Of a stretch of DNA of 64,000 nt, positions 56,730-64,000 are shown piece by piece. Position 1 is the stretch's first letter; each line of letters starts with the position of its first letter. The stretch spans positions 1-64,000 of the forward strand of contig JAZLDG010000053.1 in NCBI GenBank assembly GCA_045614565.1. Direction: 5' to 3'. The translations under genes and the position numbers were made by a program. Below the pieces are notes generated by a model. It had not been told where the DNA came from and ran no database searches. It saw only the letters and a program-made list of their open reading frames with translations. Origin of the DNA: Scatosoma sp045614565 (GTDB lineage: Bacteria; Bacillota; Clostridia; Christensenellales; Borkfalkiaceae).

Positions 56730-57887
56730 ATGGAAAGAGTAGATGCAATGCAAAATTTTGAAGAAATATTCGGTGCAAAAGCGGAAGATTTGTTTACCGC
56801 GGCGGGCAGAATTAATTTGATCGGCGAACACGTTGATTATTGCGGCGGTAAGGTATTTCCTGCCGCGCTCAATCTCCGTTGTAACGTGTACGGTCGCAAA
56901 AGAGCGGATAAGACGATCCGTATGGCGTTCCGCGGTATAGACGGCGTAGTGGAGCTGGATATCAGCCGTTTGAACGATTATCGCGATTTGAAAATCGGCA
57001 ATTATCAAGCGGGCGTTGCATATTTTTTACAAGAAAAGGGAGTAGAAATCGTGGGCTGTGATTTGTATTACGATTGCACCGTGCCTTTCGGAAGCGGGCT
57101 TTCTTCGTCGGCGGCGATTGAAGTTGCGACGGCGGTCACGCTTTGCGAATACGCGGGCGTTTCCTACGACAAGGTCGAGCTTGCGTTGCTTTCGCAAAAA
57201 GCGGAAAACCAGTACGCGGGCGTGAATTGCGGGATTATGGATCAATTCGCTTCGGCGATGGGCAAAAAGGATCACGCCGTTTTATTGAACTGCGCGACGC
57301 TTGAATACGAATACGTACCCTTACGGCTTGGCGATTATTGCTTGGTCGTTGCCAACTGCAACAAACCGCACAATCTCGTGGAAAGTAAATACAACGTACG
57401 TCGTCAGGAAGTGGAAACGGCGCTTAAAACGATCCGTACGGTCAAGGATATCGAAAATTTAGCGCAGCTTACGCCTGCGGAATTTGCCGAAGTTAAATAT
57501 TTGCTTTCGGGCGTGGTCGTCAAGCGTGCGGAACACGTGGTTATGGAATGTGACCGCGTGAAAAAGGCGGTGGAAGCGTTGAAATCGGGGGATCTGGGCG
57601 AGCTTGGCAGATTGCTCAACGAAAGCCATTACAGCTTGCGCGATTTGTACGAAGTTACGGGCAAGGAACTTGACACCCTTTCCGCACTTGCGCGTAAAGA
57701 AACGGAATGTTTGGGCGCGCGTATGATTGGCGCGGGTTTCGGCGGTTGCATTATCGCGATCGTCAAAAAGACGGCGGTGGAAGGCTTTATCCGTCGCGTG
57801 GGTACGGCGTACGCGGACGCGATCGGGTATAAGGCGAGCTTCTACGAAACGTCCATTGAAGACGGGATTACGGTTACGCATTTTTAA
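56730..57887 (+). CDS. galK: Galactokinase
   Basis: A 385-residue GHMP kinase with the galactokinase signature GRINLIGEHVDYCGG at 24-38, ATP loop VPFGSGLSSSAAIE, GVNCGIMDQFASAMG and RMIGAGFGGCIIAIV. It phosphorylates galactose at C1. I start at ATG 56730 (GTGAGG upstream) because the 17 extra residues from 56679 overlap the promoter. The glycerol kinase gene follows by 23 bases; no galE/galT is in the window, so the pairing is unusual. Confidence 0.93.
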   Translation: MERVDAMQNFEEIFGAKAEDLFTAAGRINLIGEHVDYCGGKVFPAALNLRCNVYGRKRADKTIRMAFRGIDGVVELDISRLNDYRDLKIGNYQAGVAYFLQEKGVEIVGCDLYYDCTVPFGSGLSSSAAIEVATAVTLCEYAGVSYDKVELALLSQKAENQYAGVNCGIMDQFASAMGKKDHAVLLNCATLEYEYVPLRLGDYCLVVANCNKPHNLVESKYNVRRQEVETALKTIRTVKDIENLAQLTPAEFAEVKYLLSGVVVKRAEHVVMECDRVKKAVEALKSGDLGELGRLLNESHYSLRDLYEVTGKELDTLSALARKETECLGARMIGAGFGGCIIAIVKKTAVEGFIRRVGTAYADAIGYKASFYETSIEDGITVTHF

Positions 57888-57910
57888 CAAAGATAAGGGG
57901 CAGGTATTTG

Positions 57911-59398
57911 ATGAAATACGTATTATCGCTTGATCAAGGCACGACTTCTTCGCGGGTTGCGCTCGTGGACGAACAGGAAAATATCGTTTCCATACTCTCG
58001 CGGGAATTTCCGCAAATTTATCCTTGTGAAGGTTGGGTGGAACACGATCCGATGGATATTTGGTCTACGCAGTACGGCGCGATGATGGAAACGATCGCAA
58101 AGAGCGGCGTGCAGGTCAAGGATATCGCGGCGATCGGGATCACTAACCAACGGGAAACGACGATCGTTTGGGATAAAAATACGGGTAAGCCGATCGGAAA
58201 CGCGATCGTTTGGCAATGTCGGCGCACGGCGGAACGAATTGAAGAGATTAAGCGTTTGGGTTTTGAAAGTCTCATTCGCGAAAAGACGGGCTTAATTCCC
58301 GACGCGTATTTTTCGGCGAGTAAAATCGAATGGCTGCTTGATAATATCCAAGGCACGCGCGAGAAAGCGGAACGGGGCGAGCTGCTGTTCGGCACGGTAG
58401 ATACTTGGCTGATATGGAAGCTTACGGACGGCAAGGTCCACGCGACCGATATGACTAACGCTTCGCGGACGATGCTTTTTAATATCAATACTTTGGAATG
58501 GGACGACGAGCTGTTAGCCCTGTTCCGCGTGCCGAAAACAATGCTGCCGCAGGTTAAAAGCTCGGGCGAGATTTTCGGATATGCGAATATCAGCGGAACA
58601 AAAATTCCCGTTGCGGGCGTGGTAGGCGATCAGCAAGCCGCACTTTTTGGACAAAACTGCTTTGAAAAGGGCGAAGCGAAAAATACCTATGGCACGGGCT
58701 GTTTTTTGCTGATGAACACGGGCGAAGACCGTCCCGTGAGCAAAAACGGGTTATTGACGACGCTTGCGGCGACGCTCAAAGGCGAAAAACCGCAGTATGC
58801 GCTGGAAGGAAGCGTGTTTATCGGCGGCGCGATTATTCAATGGCTTCGCGACGAAATGCGCTTTTTTGCGGATAGCCGCGACGCGGAATATTACGCGAAA
58901 AAAGTGCCTGATACGGGCGGGGTGTATATCGTGCCCGCGTTTACGGGTATCGGCGCGCCTTACTGGGATATGTACGCGCGCGGCGCGATTTTCGGCTTGA
59001 CGCGCGGCACGAAACGCGAACATATCGTGCGCGCGGCGCAAGAATCCATTGCGTATCAGTCCGCGGATTTGGTTACGGCGATGGAAAAAGACACGGGCGC
59101 GAAGCTGAAAATTTTGAAAGTGGACGGCGGCGCGTCGCGTGACGGATTTTTGATGCAATTCCAAGCGGATATACTCGGTGCGGAAGTGGAAAAACCTGCT
59201 TCGCACGAAACGACCGCGCTTGGCGCGGCGTTGCTTGCGGGCTTGACCGTCGGGGTTTGGAAGGATAGAAAACAGGTAAAAGCCTTACAATCGATTGATA
59301 AACGTTACGTTGCGGCAATGACCGAAACGGAAAGGACGGAAAAATTGCGAAAATGGCACGAAGCCGTCAAACGTAGTTTGGGGTGGATGCAAATATAA
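57911..59398 (+). CDS. glpK: Glycerol kinase
   Basis: A 495-residue FGGY kinase: KYVLSLDQGTTSSRVALVDE, TNQRETTIVWDKNTGKPIGN, DQQAALFGQNCFEKGEAKNT, YGTGCFLLMNTG and the FGGY signatures FTGIGAPYWDMYARGAIFGL and KVDGGASRDGFLMQFQADIL. It makes sn-glycerol 3-phosphate. Start ATG 57911 preferred over TTG 57908. It shares the galK promoter. Confidence 0.96.
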   Translation: MKYVLSLDQGTTSSRVALVDEQENIVSILSREFPQIYPCEGWVEHDPMDIWSTQYGAMMETIAKSGVQVKDIAAIGITNQRETTIVWDKNTGKPIGNAIVWQCRRTAERIEEIKRLGFESLIREKTGLIPDAYFSASKIEWLLDNIQGTREKAERGELLFGTVDTWLIWKLTDGKVHATDMTNASRTMLFNINTLEWDDELLALFRVPKTMLPQVKSSGEIFGYANISGTKIPVAGVVGDQQAALFGQNCFEKGEAKNTYGTGCFLLMNTGEDRPVSKNGLLTTLAATLKGEKPQYALEGSVFIGGAIIQWLRDEMRFFADSRDAEYYAKKVPDTGGVYIVPAFTGIGAPYWDMYARGAIFGLTRGTKREHIVRAAQESIAYQSADLVTAMEKDTGAKLKILKVDGGASRDGFLMQFQADILGAEVEKPASHETTALGAALLAGLTVGVWKDRKQVKALQSIDKRYVAAMTETERTEKLRKWHEAVKRSLGWMQI

Positions 59399-59403
59399 AT
59401 CAA

Positions 59404-59436
59404 ACGCCGACTACTCACGTAGTCGGCAGACTTTTA
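59404..59436. terminator. Convergent terminator of glpK and cca
   Basis: GCCGACTAC / GTAGTCGGC with a 4-base loop, then AGACTTTT. The right arm overlaps the last codons of cca on the other strand. Confidence 0.75.
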
Positions 59437-60770
59437 CAAAGCGTTAATAAGCGTTTTTTCTCGTTTTCCTTGGGATTGACGACGGCGTGCATAAGTAAGG
59501 CGTTTAGGCTCGCGGCGATCCGCGCGGGGGAGACGCCCACTTCTAATAAATCTTTGCCCGAAACGGCAAGCGATTTCAAGGTCGTCGGCGCGTGTTCGGC
59601 TTGCATTTTTTCAAGGATTGTACGCCATTTTACGCAAGTGGGCGCGGGGGAAGTATCGTCCGTGCAAGCGGAAAAATCAGCTTGTTTTAGGAGCAATAAT
59701 TCGTCTAAATACGCGTAATGTGCGACGAAAAAACGACGGAGCTTGTTTTCGCCCGTTTTACAGTCAAAGTCGTACATATGCGTCGCGACGAGCCTTGCCG
59801 TTTGTTCGGTAAGTTTTTTAGGGGCTTTGAAACGAGTTAGAATTTCTCGCGTAAGCCGTTCTCCTTCTTCGGGGTGCGCGTACGAATTTCCGTCGTGGAG
59901 CGTGCAAAAGGGTTTGCCGACGTCGTGCAAAAGCGCGGCAAGTCGGACCTTTTTATCGGCGTATAACGCCGCTCGCAGAGAATGGTTCAACACGTCGTAT
60001 TTATGGAAATCGGCGCGTTGCGACATACCCTTGCCCAACGCTAATTCGGGTAAAATTTCTTTAAGTACGCCCGTTTGTTCCAAAAGGAGTAATCCTTGAT
60101 AATGCCCGTTTTTCACACCGTATTTTTCGTCGGCGAGTAAAACGGCTTGCAGTTCGGCGAAAATGCGTTCGGGAGAAATATCACGAATGAGCGCGGCGTT
60201 TTGCGTTGCACCCAAAAGACAGTCCGCGTCGGGGGAAAAGCCCAAGCAGGCGGCTTGGCGGGCAAGGCGCATAAGCCGTAAACCGTCTTCGCCAAAGACT
60301 TTGTTTGCGGGCGCGACGGTCGTTAGCCGTTTTTCCTTGATTGCGGGAATACCTTGTAAGGGATCGGTGTAGGTTTGGTTTTTTATATCGTAATAAATCG
60401 CGTTGACGGTGAAATCCCGACGTCGAGCGTCGAGCAGTATATCGTCCGTGAAACAAATATCCACGGGACGGTGTACGCCGCGGACGTATTTATCGGAGCG
60501 GAAACTGCTGTATTCGTAGTCCACGCCGTCGCTGTCCTGTAATTTAACCGTACCCGTATTTTTATACACCGCGCGTACGGAAAAACCGCAACGCAAAGCG
60601 ACTTCTACGAACGATTCGGCGGCGAGCGGCGCGCAAATATCCAAATCAAGAAATCCGTTTTTCGGCGTAAGCGCGGCGAGATGGTCGCGTACGCTCCCGC
60701 CTACCACGTATAGGCTCGTGGGGCAGATTTGGGCGAGTTCGATTAGGTTTTTCGGCAAAATAGTACGCAT
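59415..60770 (-). CDS. cca: CCA-adding tRNA nucleotidyltransferase
   Basis: A 451-residue class II poly(A)-polymerase/tRNA nucleotidyltransferase. LYVVGGSVRDHLA, LDLDIC with catalytic aspartates, RRRDFTVNAIYYD and EDGLRLMRLARQAACLGF mark the head and neck; a C-terminal HD domain with LAALLHDVGKPFC suggests added phosphohydrolase activity, as in some family members. I start at MRTILPKN (ATG 60768-60770), since the upstream in-frame extension is hydrophobic, overlaps the promoter and lacks family similarity. The encoded tRNA-Arg has CCA in its gene, so this enzyme mainly repairs. Confidence 0.93.
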   Translation of the reverse strand: MRTILPKNLIELAQICPTSLYVVGGSVRDHLAALTPKNGFLDLDICAPLAAESFVEVALRCGFSVRAVYKNTGTVKLQDSDGVDYEYSSFRSDKYVRGVHRPVDICFTDDILLDARRRDFTVNAIYYDIKNQTYTDPLQGIPAIKEKRLTTVAPANKVFGEDGLRLMRLARQAACLGFSPDADCLLGATQNAALIRDISPERIFAELQAVLLADEKYGVKNGHYQGLLLLEQTGVLKEILPELALGKGMSQRADFHKYDVLNHSLRAALYADKKVRLAALLHDVGKPFCTLHDGNSYAHPEEGERLTREILTRFKAPKKLTEQTARLVATHMYDFDCKTGENKLRRFFVAHYAYLDELLLLKQADFSACTDDTSPAPTCVKWRTILEKMQAEHAPTTLKSLAVSGKDLLEVGVSPARIAASLNALLMHAVVNPKENEKKRLLTLCKSLPTT

Positions 60771-60814
60771 ACAAAGACCTTTTTGAAAAAAATTTTGAAT
60801 AATCTCTATATAAA

Positions 60815-60866
60815 AGTATATCAAAATCAAAAATAAATTGCAATTCTTCAAAAAGTGTTATATAAT
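60815..60866. promoter_or_regulatory. Divergent promoters sharing one -35 box (cca / lipid kinase)
   Basis: The palindromic TTGCAA at 60838-60843 is the -35 for both directions: leftward with TATACT at 60815-60820 (spacer 17) and rightward with TATAAT at 60861-60866 (spacer 17). Two polymerases cannot occupy it at once. Confidence 0.75.
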
Positions 60867-60912
60867 AGAAATATAAATTTTTTTGAAAAAAACCCAAAAG
60901 GGGACACGAAAG

Positions 60913-61785
60913 ATGAAAACGTATCATATTATATCCAACCCTGTGGCGGGCAAGAACAAGGCTAGTAAAAATTTGAATGAAGTCGAGACCTTACTCAAAG
61001 CCTACGAAGTGCAATACGAAACGCATATTTCGCAGGGCGAACGCGACGCAACCCGTATCGCGCGAGAATTGACGAGCGCGGGAGCAACGGAGCTGATTGC
61101 CGTTGGCGGCGACGGTACGTTGCACGAAGTTTTGAACGGGATTGAAGATCCTTCTTCGTGTAATTTTGGTTTAATTCCGTCGGGAACGGGTAACGATTTT
61201 GCCGAACATATCGGTTTGCCCTTGCAAACGCGGGATGCGCTTTCGGTTATTTTGGACGGCGAAGCCAAACCCACCGATTATTTGGACGTAGGCGGTGTAC
61301 GCTGTATGAACGTGGCGGGATTGGGTATGGACGTGGACGTTTTGGAACGTTGCAAGAAAGGTAAGATGAAAGGCAAGCTCAAATATTTGTTGAGCTTGGT
61401 GCAAAGCCTGTTCGCGTTTAAGGGCTATAACGTGGAAATCCAAAGCGAAGGCGTTACGCAAACGCGCGACGTGTTGATTGCGGCGGCTTGCAACGGCGAA
61501 CAGTTTGGCGGCGGTATTAAAATTTGCCCCGTAGCCGATTCCACGGACGGTAAGCTGAACGCGATTATCGTCGATTGTATTGGCGGTAAAATGAAGATTA
61601 TCAAGGCTTTTATGCAGCTTATGAAAGGCAAGATTTTGGAATACCCCGCGGCAACGCATTTCACGTGCGAGAAATTACGGTTTTTGCCGAAAAATCCTTG
61701 CACGGTACAGCTGGACGGGGAATTGTATACGGATTTAGATTTTACCGTTACTTTGCAAAAGGGCTTGCGCTTTTATAGACCGTAA
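60913..61785 (+). CDS. Diacylglycerol/lipid kinase (DagK/YegS family)
   Basis: A 290-residue lipid kinase: HIISNPVAGKNKA, the nucleotide loop AVGGDGTLHEVLNG, LIPSGTGNDFAEHIGLP, NVAGLGMDVDVLERC and VQLDGELY near the C-terminus. It would phosphorylate diacylglycerol or related lipids, recycling them to phosphatidate. ATG 60913 follows AAGGGGAC; a TTG at 60883 is less likely. The phosphatase gene 16 bases downstream is probably co-transcribed. Confidence 0.92.
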   Translation: MKTYHIISNPVAGKNKASKNLNEVETLLKAYEVQYETHISQGERDATRIARELTSAGATELIAVGGDGTLHEVLNGIEDPSSCNFGLIPSGTGNDFAEHIGLPLQTRDALSVILDGEAKPTDYLDVGGVRCMNVAGLGMDVDVLERCKKGKMKGKLKYLLSLVQSLFAFKGYNVEIQSEGVTQTRDVLIAAACNGEQFGGGIKICPVADSTDGKLNAIIVDCIGGKMKIIKAFMQLMKGKILEYPAATHFTCEKLRFLPKNPCTVQLDGELYTDLDFTVTLQKGLRFYRP

Positions 61786-61801
61786 ACGATAAGGTGAGTG
61801 T

Positions 61802-62887
61802 ATGACGCCGACGACGTATAAAAAATTATTCGACCGACTGCCCGAAGGGGTGTTCGTGTTCGACAATAACTTCCGCGTGCAATTTACCAACGCGGCGTTT
61901 CGGCGTTCCTTTTCGGAAAACGCGAAGAAAAAGGGTATGCCGTCCGAAGTCTTTGCTTGCGGAGAAAAGGGTAAATGCGGCAACGGCGCAGGTTGCGCTT
62001 ATTGCGCGTTTATGCGAACGATGCGGGCGGCGGTGGCGCAAAACGCCGAACAAACCGAAACGGTTACGACGACGGTGAGAAAGCTTGGAAGAGCGGATAA
62101 AATTACCCTTCGTATTCGGATTTTGCCCGTCGACGGGAAAGGCAAGCTGTTTTTGGGCTTAACGGACGGAACGTATCAAACGGAAATGGAGCGTGAAATG
62201 CTTTCAGCACAACGTATGCAACAACGCTTGTTGCCTGCGGGGAAAAGCTTTGGCGGCGTTCCGTACGCGTATATGTATATTCCCTGCCACGGGGTCGGCG
62301 GGGATTTGCCCGACGTGTACGAGCTTGACGGGCAAATTTACGGCGTGTTGTCCGACGTTTCGGGGAAAGGCATATCGGCGGGTATGTTGTCCGCGTTCGT
62401 GAAAGCGGGTTTGGATAGAAAACAACCCGATCTAGCAAAAGCGTTGACCGCGTTGAACGCGAAATTTAACGAACTCAATCAAGACGAACGCTCGTATATC
62501 ACGGTAGCGGCGGTAAGGATTGATAAAAAGGCGGGCAAGCTTCGCTACGCGGTGGCGGGGCATAACGCGCCCATTTTACTCAAAAATGCGCTCGGAATTA
62601 ACGAAATCGAATCTCCCGCTCCGCCGATTTCTACGTGGATGCCTGATTTTGTTTATCGTGAAAGCGAATTGCCCGTGGAAAGCGGAGATATTTTGGCTTT
62701 AATTACGGACGGCGTGACGGAATGTGCGAACGCGAAAGGGGAAATGTTCGGTATTGAGCGCGCGGAAAGCGTATTATTACAATCACATTCCGCGGAAGAT
62801 TTTATCGCCAAGCTGAAAACCGCGCTTGGAGTATTTTGCGGTGGAAAATTTACGGACGACGTAACGGCGGTCGCGTTTGACCTTTGA
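61802..62887 (+). CDS. PAS-SpoIIE (PP2C) phosphatase with cysteine cluster
   Basis: A 361-residue protein. N-terminal PAS domain (about 6-125: YKKLFDRLPEGVFVFDNNFR) holding a four-cysteine cluster C53-x5-C59-x5-C65-x2-C68 that could bind a metal, Fe-S cluster or act as redox sensor. The SpoIIE/RsbU phosphatase domain follows with QRMQQRLLP, HGVGGDLPDV, GVLSDVSGKGISAGM, AVAGHNAPILL, LITDGVTEC and FTDDVTAVAF. It would dephosphorylate an anti-anti-sigma factor or similar serine phosphoprotein. RBS AAGGTGAG. Confidence 0.88.
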   Translation: MTPTTYKKLFDRLPEGVFVFDNNFRVQFTNAAFRRSFSENAKKKGMPSEVFACGEKGKCGNGAGCAYCAFMRTMRAAVAQNAEQTETVTTTVRKLGRADKITLRIRILPVDGKGKLFLGLTDGTYQTEMEREMLSAQRMQQRLLPAGKSFGGVPYAYMYIPCHGVGGDLPDVYELDGQIYGVLSDVSGKGISAGMLSAFVKAGLDRKQPDLAKALTALNAKFNELNQDERSYITVAAVRIDKKAGKLRYAVAGHNAPILLKNALGINEIESPAPPISTWMPDFVYRESELPVESGDILALITDGVTECANAKGEMFGIERAESVLLQSHSAEDFIAKLKTALGVFCGGKFTDDVTAVAFDL

Positions 62888-62938
62888 AAATGTGCGTGGA
62901 AATTTTTTGAATATTTCCCAAAAACGTCGCAAAAACAG

Positions 62939-62967
62939 TTGACAAAAATAAAAAAAAATTCTATACT
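62939..62967 (+). promoter_or_regulatory. Promoter of the tRNA-Arg unit
   Basis: TTGACA (62939-62944), 17-bp A-rich spacer, TATACT (62962-62967). Confidence 0.8.
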
Positions 62968-62998
62968 ATATAAGCGTTTTGATGAGAAACGCGAAAAT

Positions 62999-63025
62999 GC
63001 TCTGTTAGCTCAACTGGATAGAGCA
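62999..63025 (+). pseudogene. tRNA-Arg 5' fragment
   Basis: Acceptor and D-arm sequence TGTTAGCTCAACTGGATAGAGC (22 bases, 63003-63024 region) identical to the 5' part of the intact tRNA at 63044, then divergence. A truncated tandem copy in the same transcript. Confidence 0.75.
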
Positions 63026-63043
63026 ACGCCAAAATTGAATAAT

Positions 63044-63120
<77 letters not shown>

Positions 63121-63155
63121 GCAAAACCCACGGCAAATTTGTCGTGGGCTTTTGC
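63121..63155 (+). terminator. Terminator of tRNA-Arg
   Basis: GCAAAA-C-CCACG pairs with CGTGGG-C-TTTTGC around a 10-base loop, directly after the CCA end. Confidence 0.75.
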
Positions 63156-63173
63156 TGTGCGCCGTGAAAGTCA
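63143..63173 (+). repeat. 31-bp direct repeat, copy 1
   Basis: The right arm of the tRNA terminator plus the next bases recur exactly at 63304-63334. Confidence 0.8.
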
Positions 63174-63450
63174 CTTGAACTCCTAAATTAATAGGATTTC
63201 GCGCGAGCCACCAAAAATAGTAAGGTTATAGAAAAAACGAAAAATGGTTGGTGGCGAAGCCCTGCCCGTCAGGGCAGAAGCTCTTACGGTGTAGGCATAA
63301 AGCCGTGGGCTTTTGCTGTGCGCCGTGAAAGTCAATCGTAATCCTAACGGGAAATTTGCGTATACGGGTTGCGCGTATTGTTTGCGCTGAAAATTATTGA
63401 CTTTATGTAGCCTAAAAAATAAATATTTTCGACTTTTTGCGTTAGAACGT
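63174..63450. other. Degenerate tRNA-flanking region
   Basis: No gene. Contains GCCACCAA (63209 region) and TTGGTGGC (63250 region) as an inverted repeat, a GCCCTG-CAGGGC hairpin, an 11-base match CTCTTACGGTG to the tRNA 3' end (63282 region), and 31-bp repeat copy 2 at 63304-63334. Looks like a decayed second copy of the tRNA 3' half and terminator. Confidence 0.6.
63304..63334 (+). repeat. 31-bp direct repeat, copy 2
   Basis: Exact copy of 63143-63173, here without the left terminator arm. Confidence 0.8.
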
Positions 63451-63494
63451 TTGCTTTTCTTTGAAAAATGTTATATGATGTATATGTATCATAT
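63451..63494 (+). promoter_or_regulatory. degV promoter with palindrome over the -10
   Basis: TTGCTT (63451-63456), 17-bp spacer, TATGAT (63474-63479). ATATGAT (63473-63479) and ATCATAT (63488-63494) form an inverted repeat covering the -10 box, a likely repressor site. Confidence 0.6.
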
Positions 63495-63529
63495 AAATAT
63501 ATGACATTTTTTAATCAAGGAGAAAAAAT

Positions 63530-64000
63530 ATGTATCAATTATTTACGGACACGGATACTGATATTACGCCTGCGGTGGCGGCGGAATACGGTTATAAGCT
63601 TATCAGTATGCCCTATTCCAAGGACGGCGGCGAAGAAGTCTATCCTTACGTGGATTTTGAAGAATTTGATTATACTGCCTTTTACAACAGTTTGCGGGGC
63701 GGGTTACTTCCTAAAACGTACGCGCTTGCGCCTGCGAAATATATCGAAGCTTTTGAGCCGACGCTTAAAGAAGGCAAGGATATTTTATACGTTCATTTCT
63801 CGGCGGCTATGAGCGGTACGTTCAACTCTATGCGGATTGCTTGGGAACAGTTAGCCAAGCAATATCCCGATCGGAAGCTGTACACCATCGACACCAAAGC
63901 CATTACCATCGGCAGTTATAATATCGTCAGAGAGATCGGCGAGCTTGCGAAAAACGGCGCGAGCGTAGAAAGCATTATCGAATGGTCGAAAACGGAAGTG
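63530..64000 (+). CDS. DegV family protein, 5' part
   Basis: The first 157 residues of a DegV/FakB-like fatty-acid-binding protein, cut by the window end. MYQLFTDTDTDITPAVAAEY replaces the more usual TDS(S/T)(A/C)D start; PKTYALAPAKYIEAFEP corresponds to the TSQP..F segment, and VHFSAAMSGTFNSMRIAWEQ is the family's conserved SS.LSGT.Q block. It binds a fatty acid for phosphorylation by FakA-type kinase in characterised members. RBS AAGGAG fixes the ATG at 63530. Confidence 0.88.
   Translation, partial: MYQLFTDTDTDITPAVAAEYGYKLISMPYSKDGGEEVYPYVDFEEFDYTAFYNSLRGGLLPKTYALAPAKYIEAFEPTLKEGKDILYVHFSAAMSGTFNSMRIAWEQLAKQYPDRKLYTIDTKAITIGSYNIVREIGELAKNGASVESIIEWSKTEV

Overview
The window looks like a chromosomal segment of a spore-forming-lineage Clostridia (Bacillota), probably an uncultured gut-type anaerobe. 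I base this on a sigma-G gene, the SCIFF peptide with its radical SAM maturase, a TIGR04086 membrane protein next to yajC, HemZ, a K+-dependent membrane pyrophosphatase, an L10-leader-type attenuator, strong TTGACA/TATAAT promoters and AGGAGG ribosome binding sites. The species is not identifiable from the sequence alone. No rRNA, CRISPR array or complete transposase gene was seen.

The left ~17 kb is an AT-rich defence island. It opens with the 3' part of a DUF2075 (Schlafen-like) ATPase, a MazG-like pyrophosphohydrolase and a nuclease-SF2 helicase fusion that follow each other without gaps. A NUDIX hydrolase and a 1102-residue nuclease-SF1 helicase fusion come next. Then comes a type I restriction-modification operon (hsdR, hsdM, hsdS) with two promoterless, start-less hsdS cassettes in inverted orientation downstream. 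Between the cassettes lie a tyrosine recombinase and a three-gene toxin-antitoxin-SecB-like chaperone (TAC) operon. A 43-bp repeat with one mismatch occurs in opposite orientation in hsdS and in the far cassette. Recombination across it would swap the DNA recognition domains and flip the recombinase and TAC genes as passengers. This phase-variable locus carrying a TAC module is the most interesting object in the window.

17-23 kb is a second accessory stretch: a ribbon-helix-helix-like small protein, a metallophosphatase, a peroxiredoxin, a GmrSD/DUF262 restriction-like protein, a MATE transporter and an RlaP-type nucleotidyltransferase. The DUF262 and MATE genes sit between two perfect 25-bp direct copies of the peroxiredoxin 3' end, which suggests insertion at that site.

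From 23 kb on the window is mostly housekeeping DNA with higher GC: hppA; an aminotransferase; rpmG-secE-nusG-rplK-rplA and rplJ-rplL; tgt; an ABC exporter; yajC, TIGR04086, scfA-scfB, secD-secF; recJ-rel-MBL hydrolase-hemZ; rpsO-pnp; a GtrB-like glycosyltransferase; sigG; dnaK-dnaJ; uppP; csp; galK-glpK; cca divergent from a lipid kinase and a PAS-SpoIIE phosphatase; tRNA-Arg; and the start of a DegV protein. Regulatory DNA is unusually readable here. It includes an intrinsic terminator that also covers the next gene's ribosome binding site, an attenuator between scfA and scfB, a leaderless glycosyltransferase mRNA, and two divergent promoters sharing one palindromic -35 hexamer. There are also a 178-bp MITE-like element before recJ and degenerate partial copies of tRNA-Arg on both sides of the intact gene.
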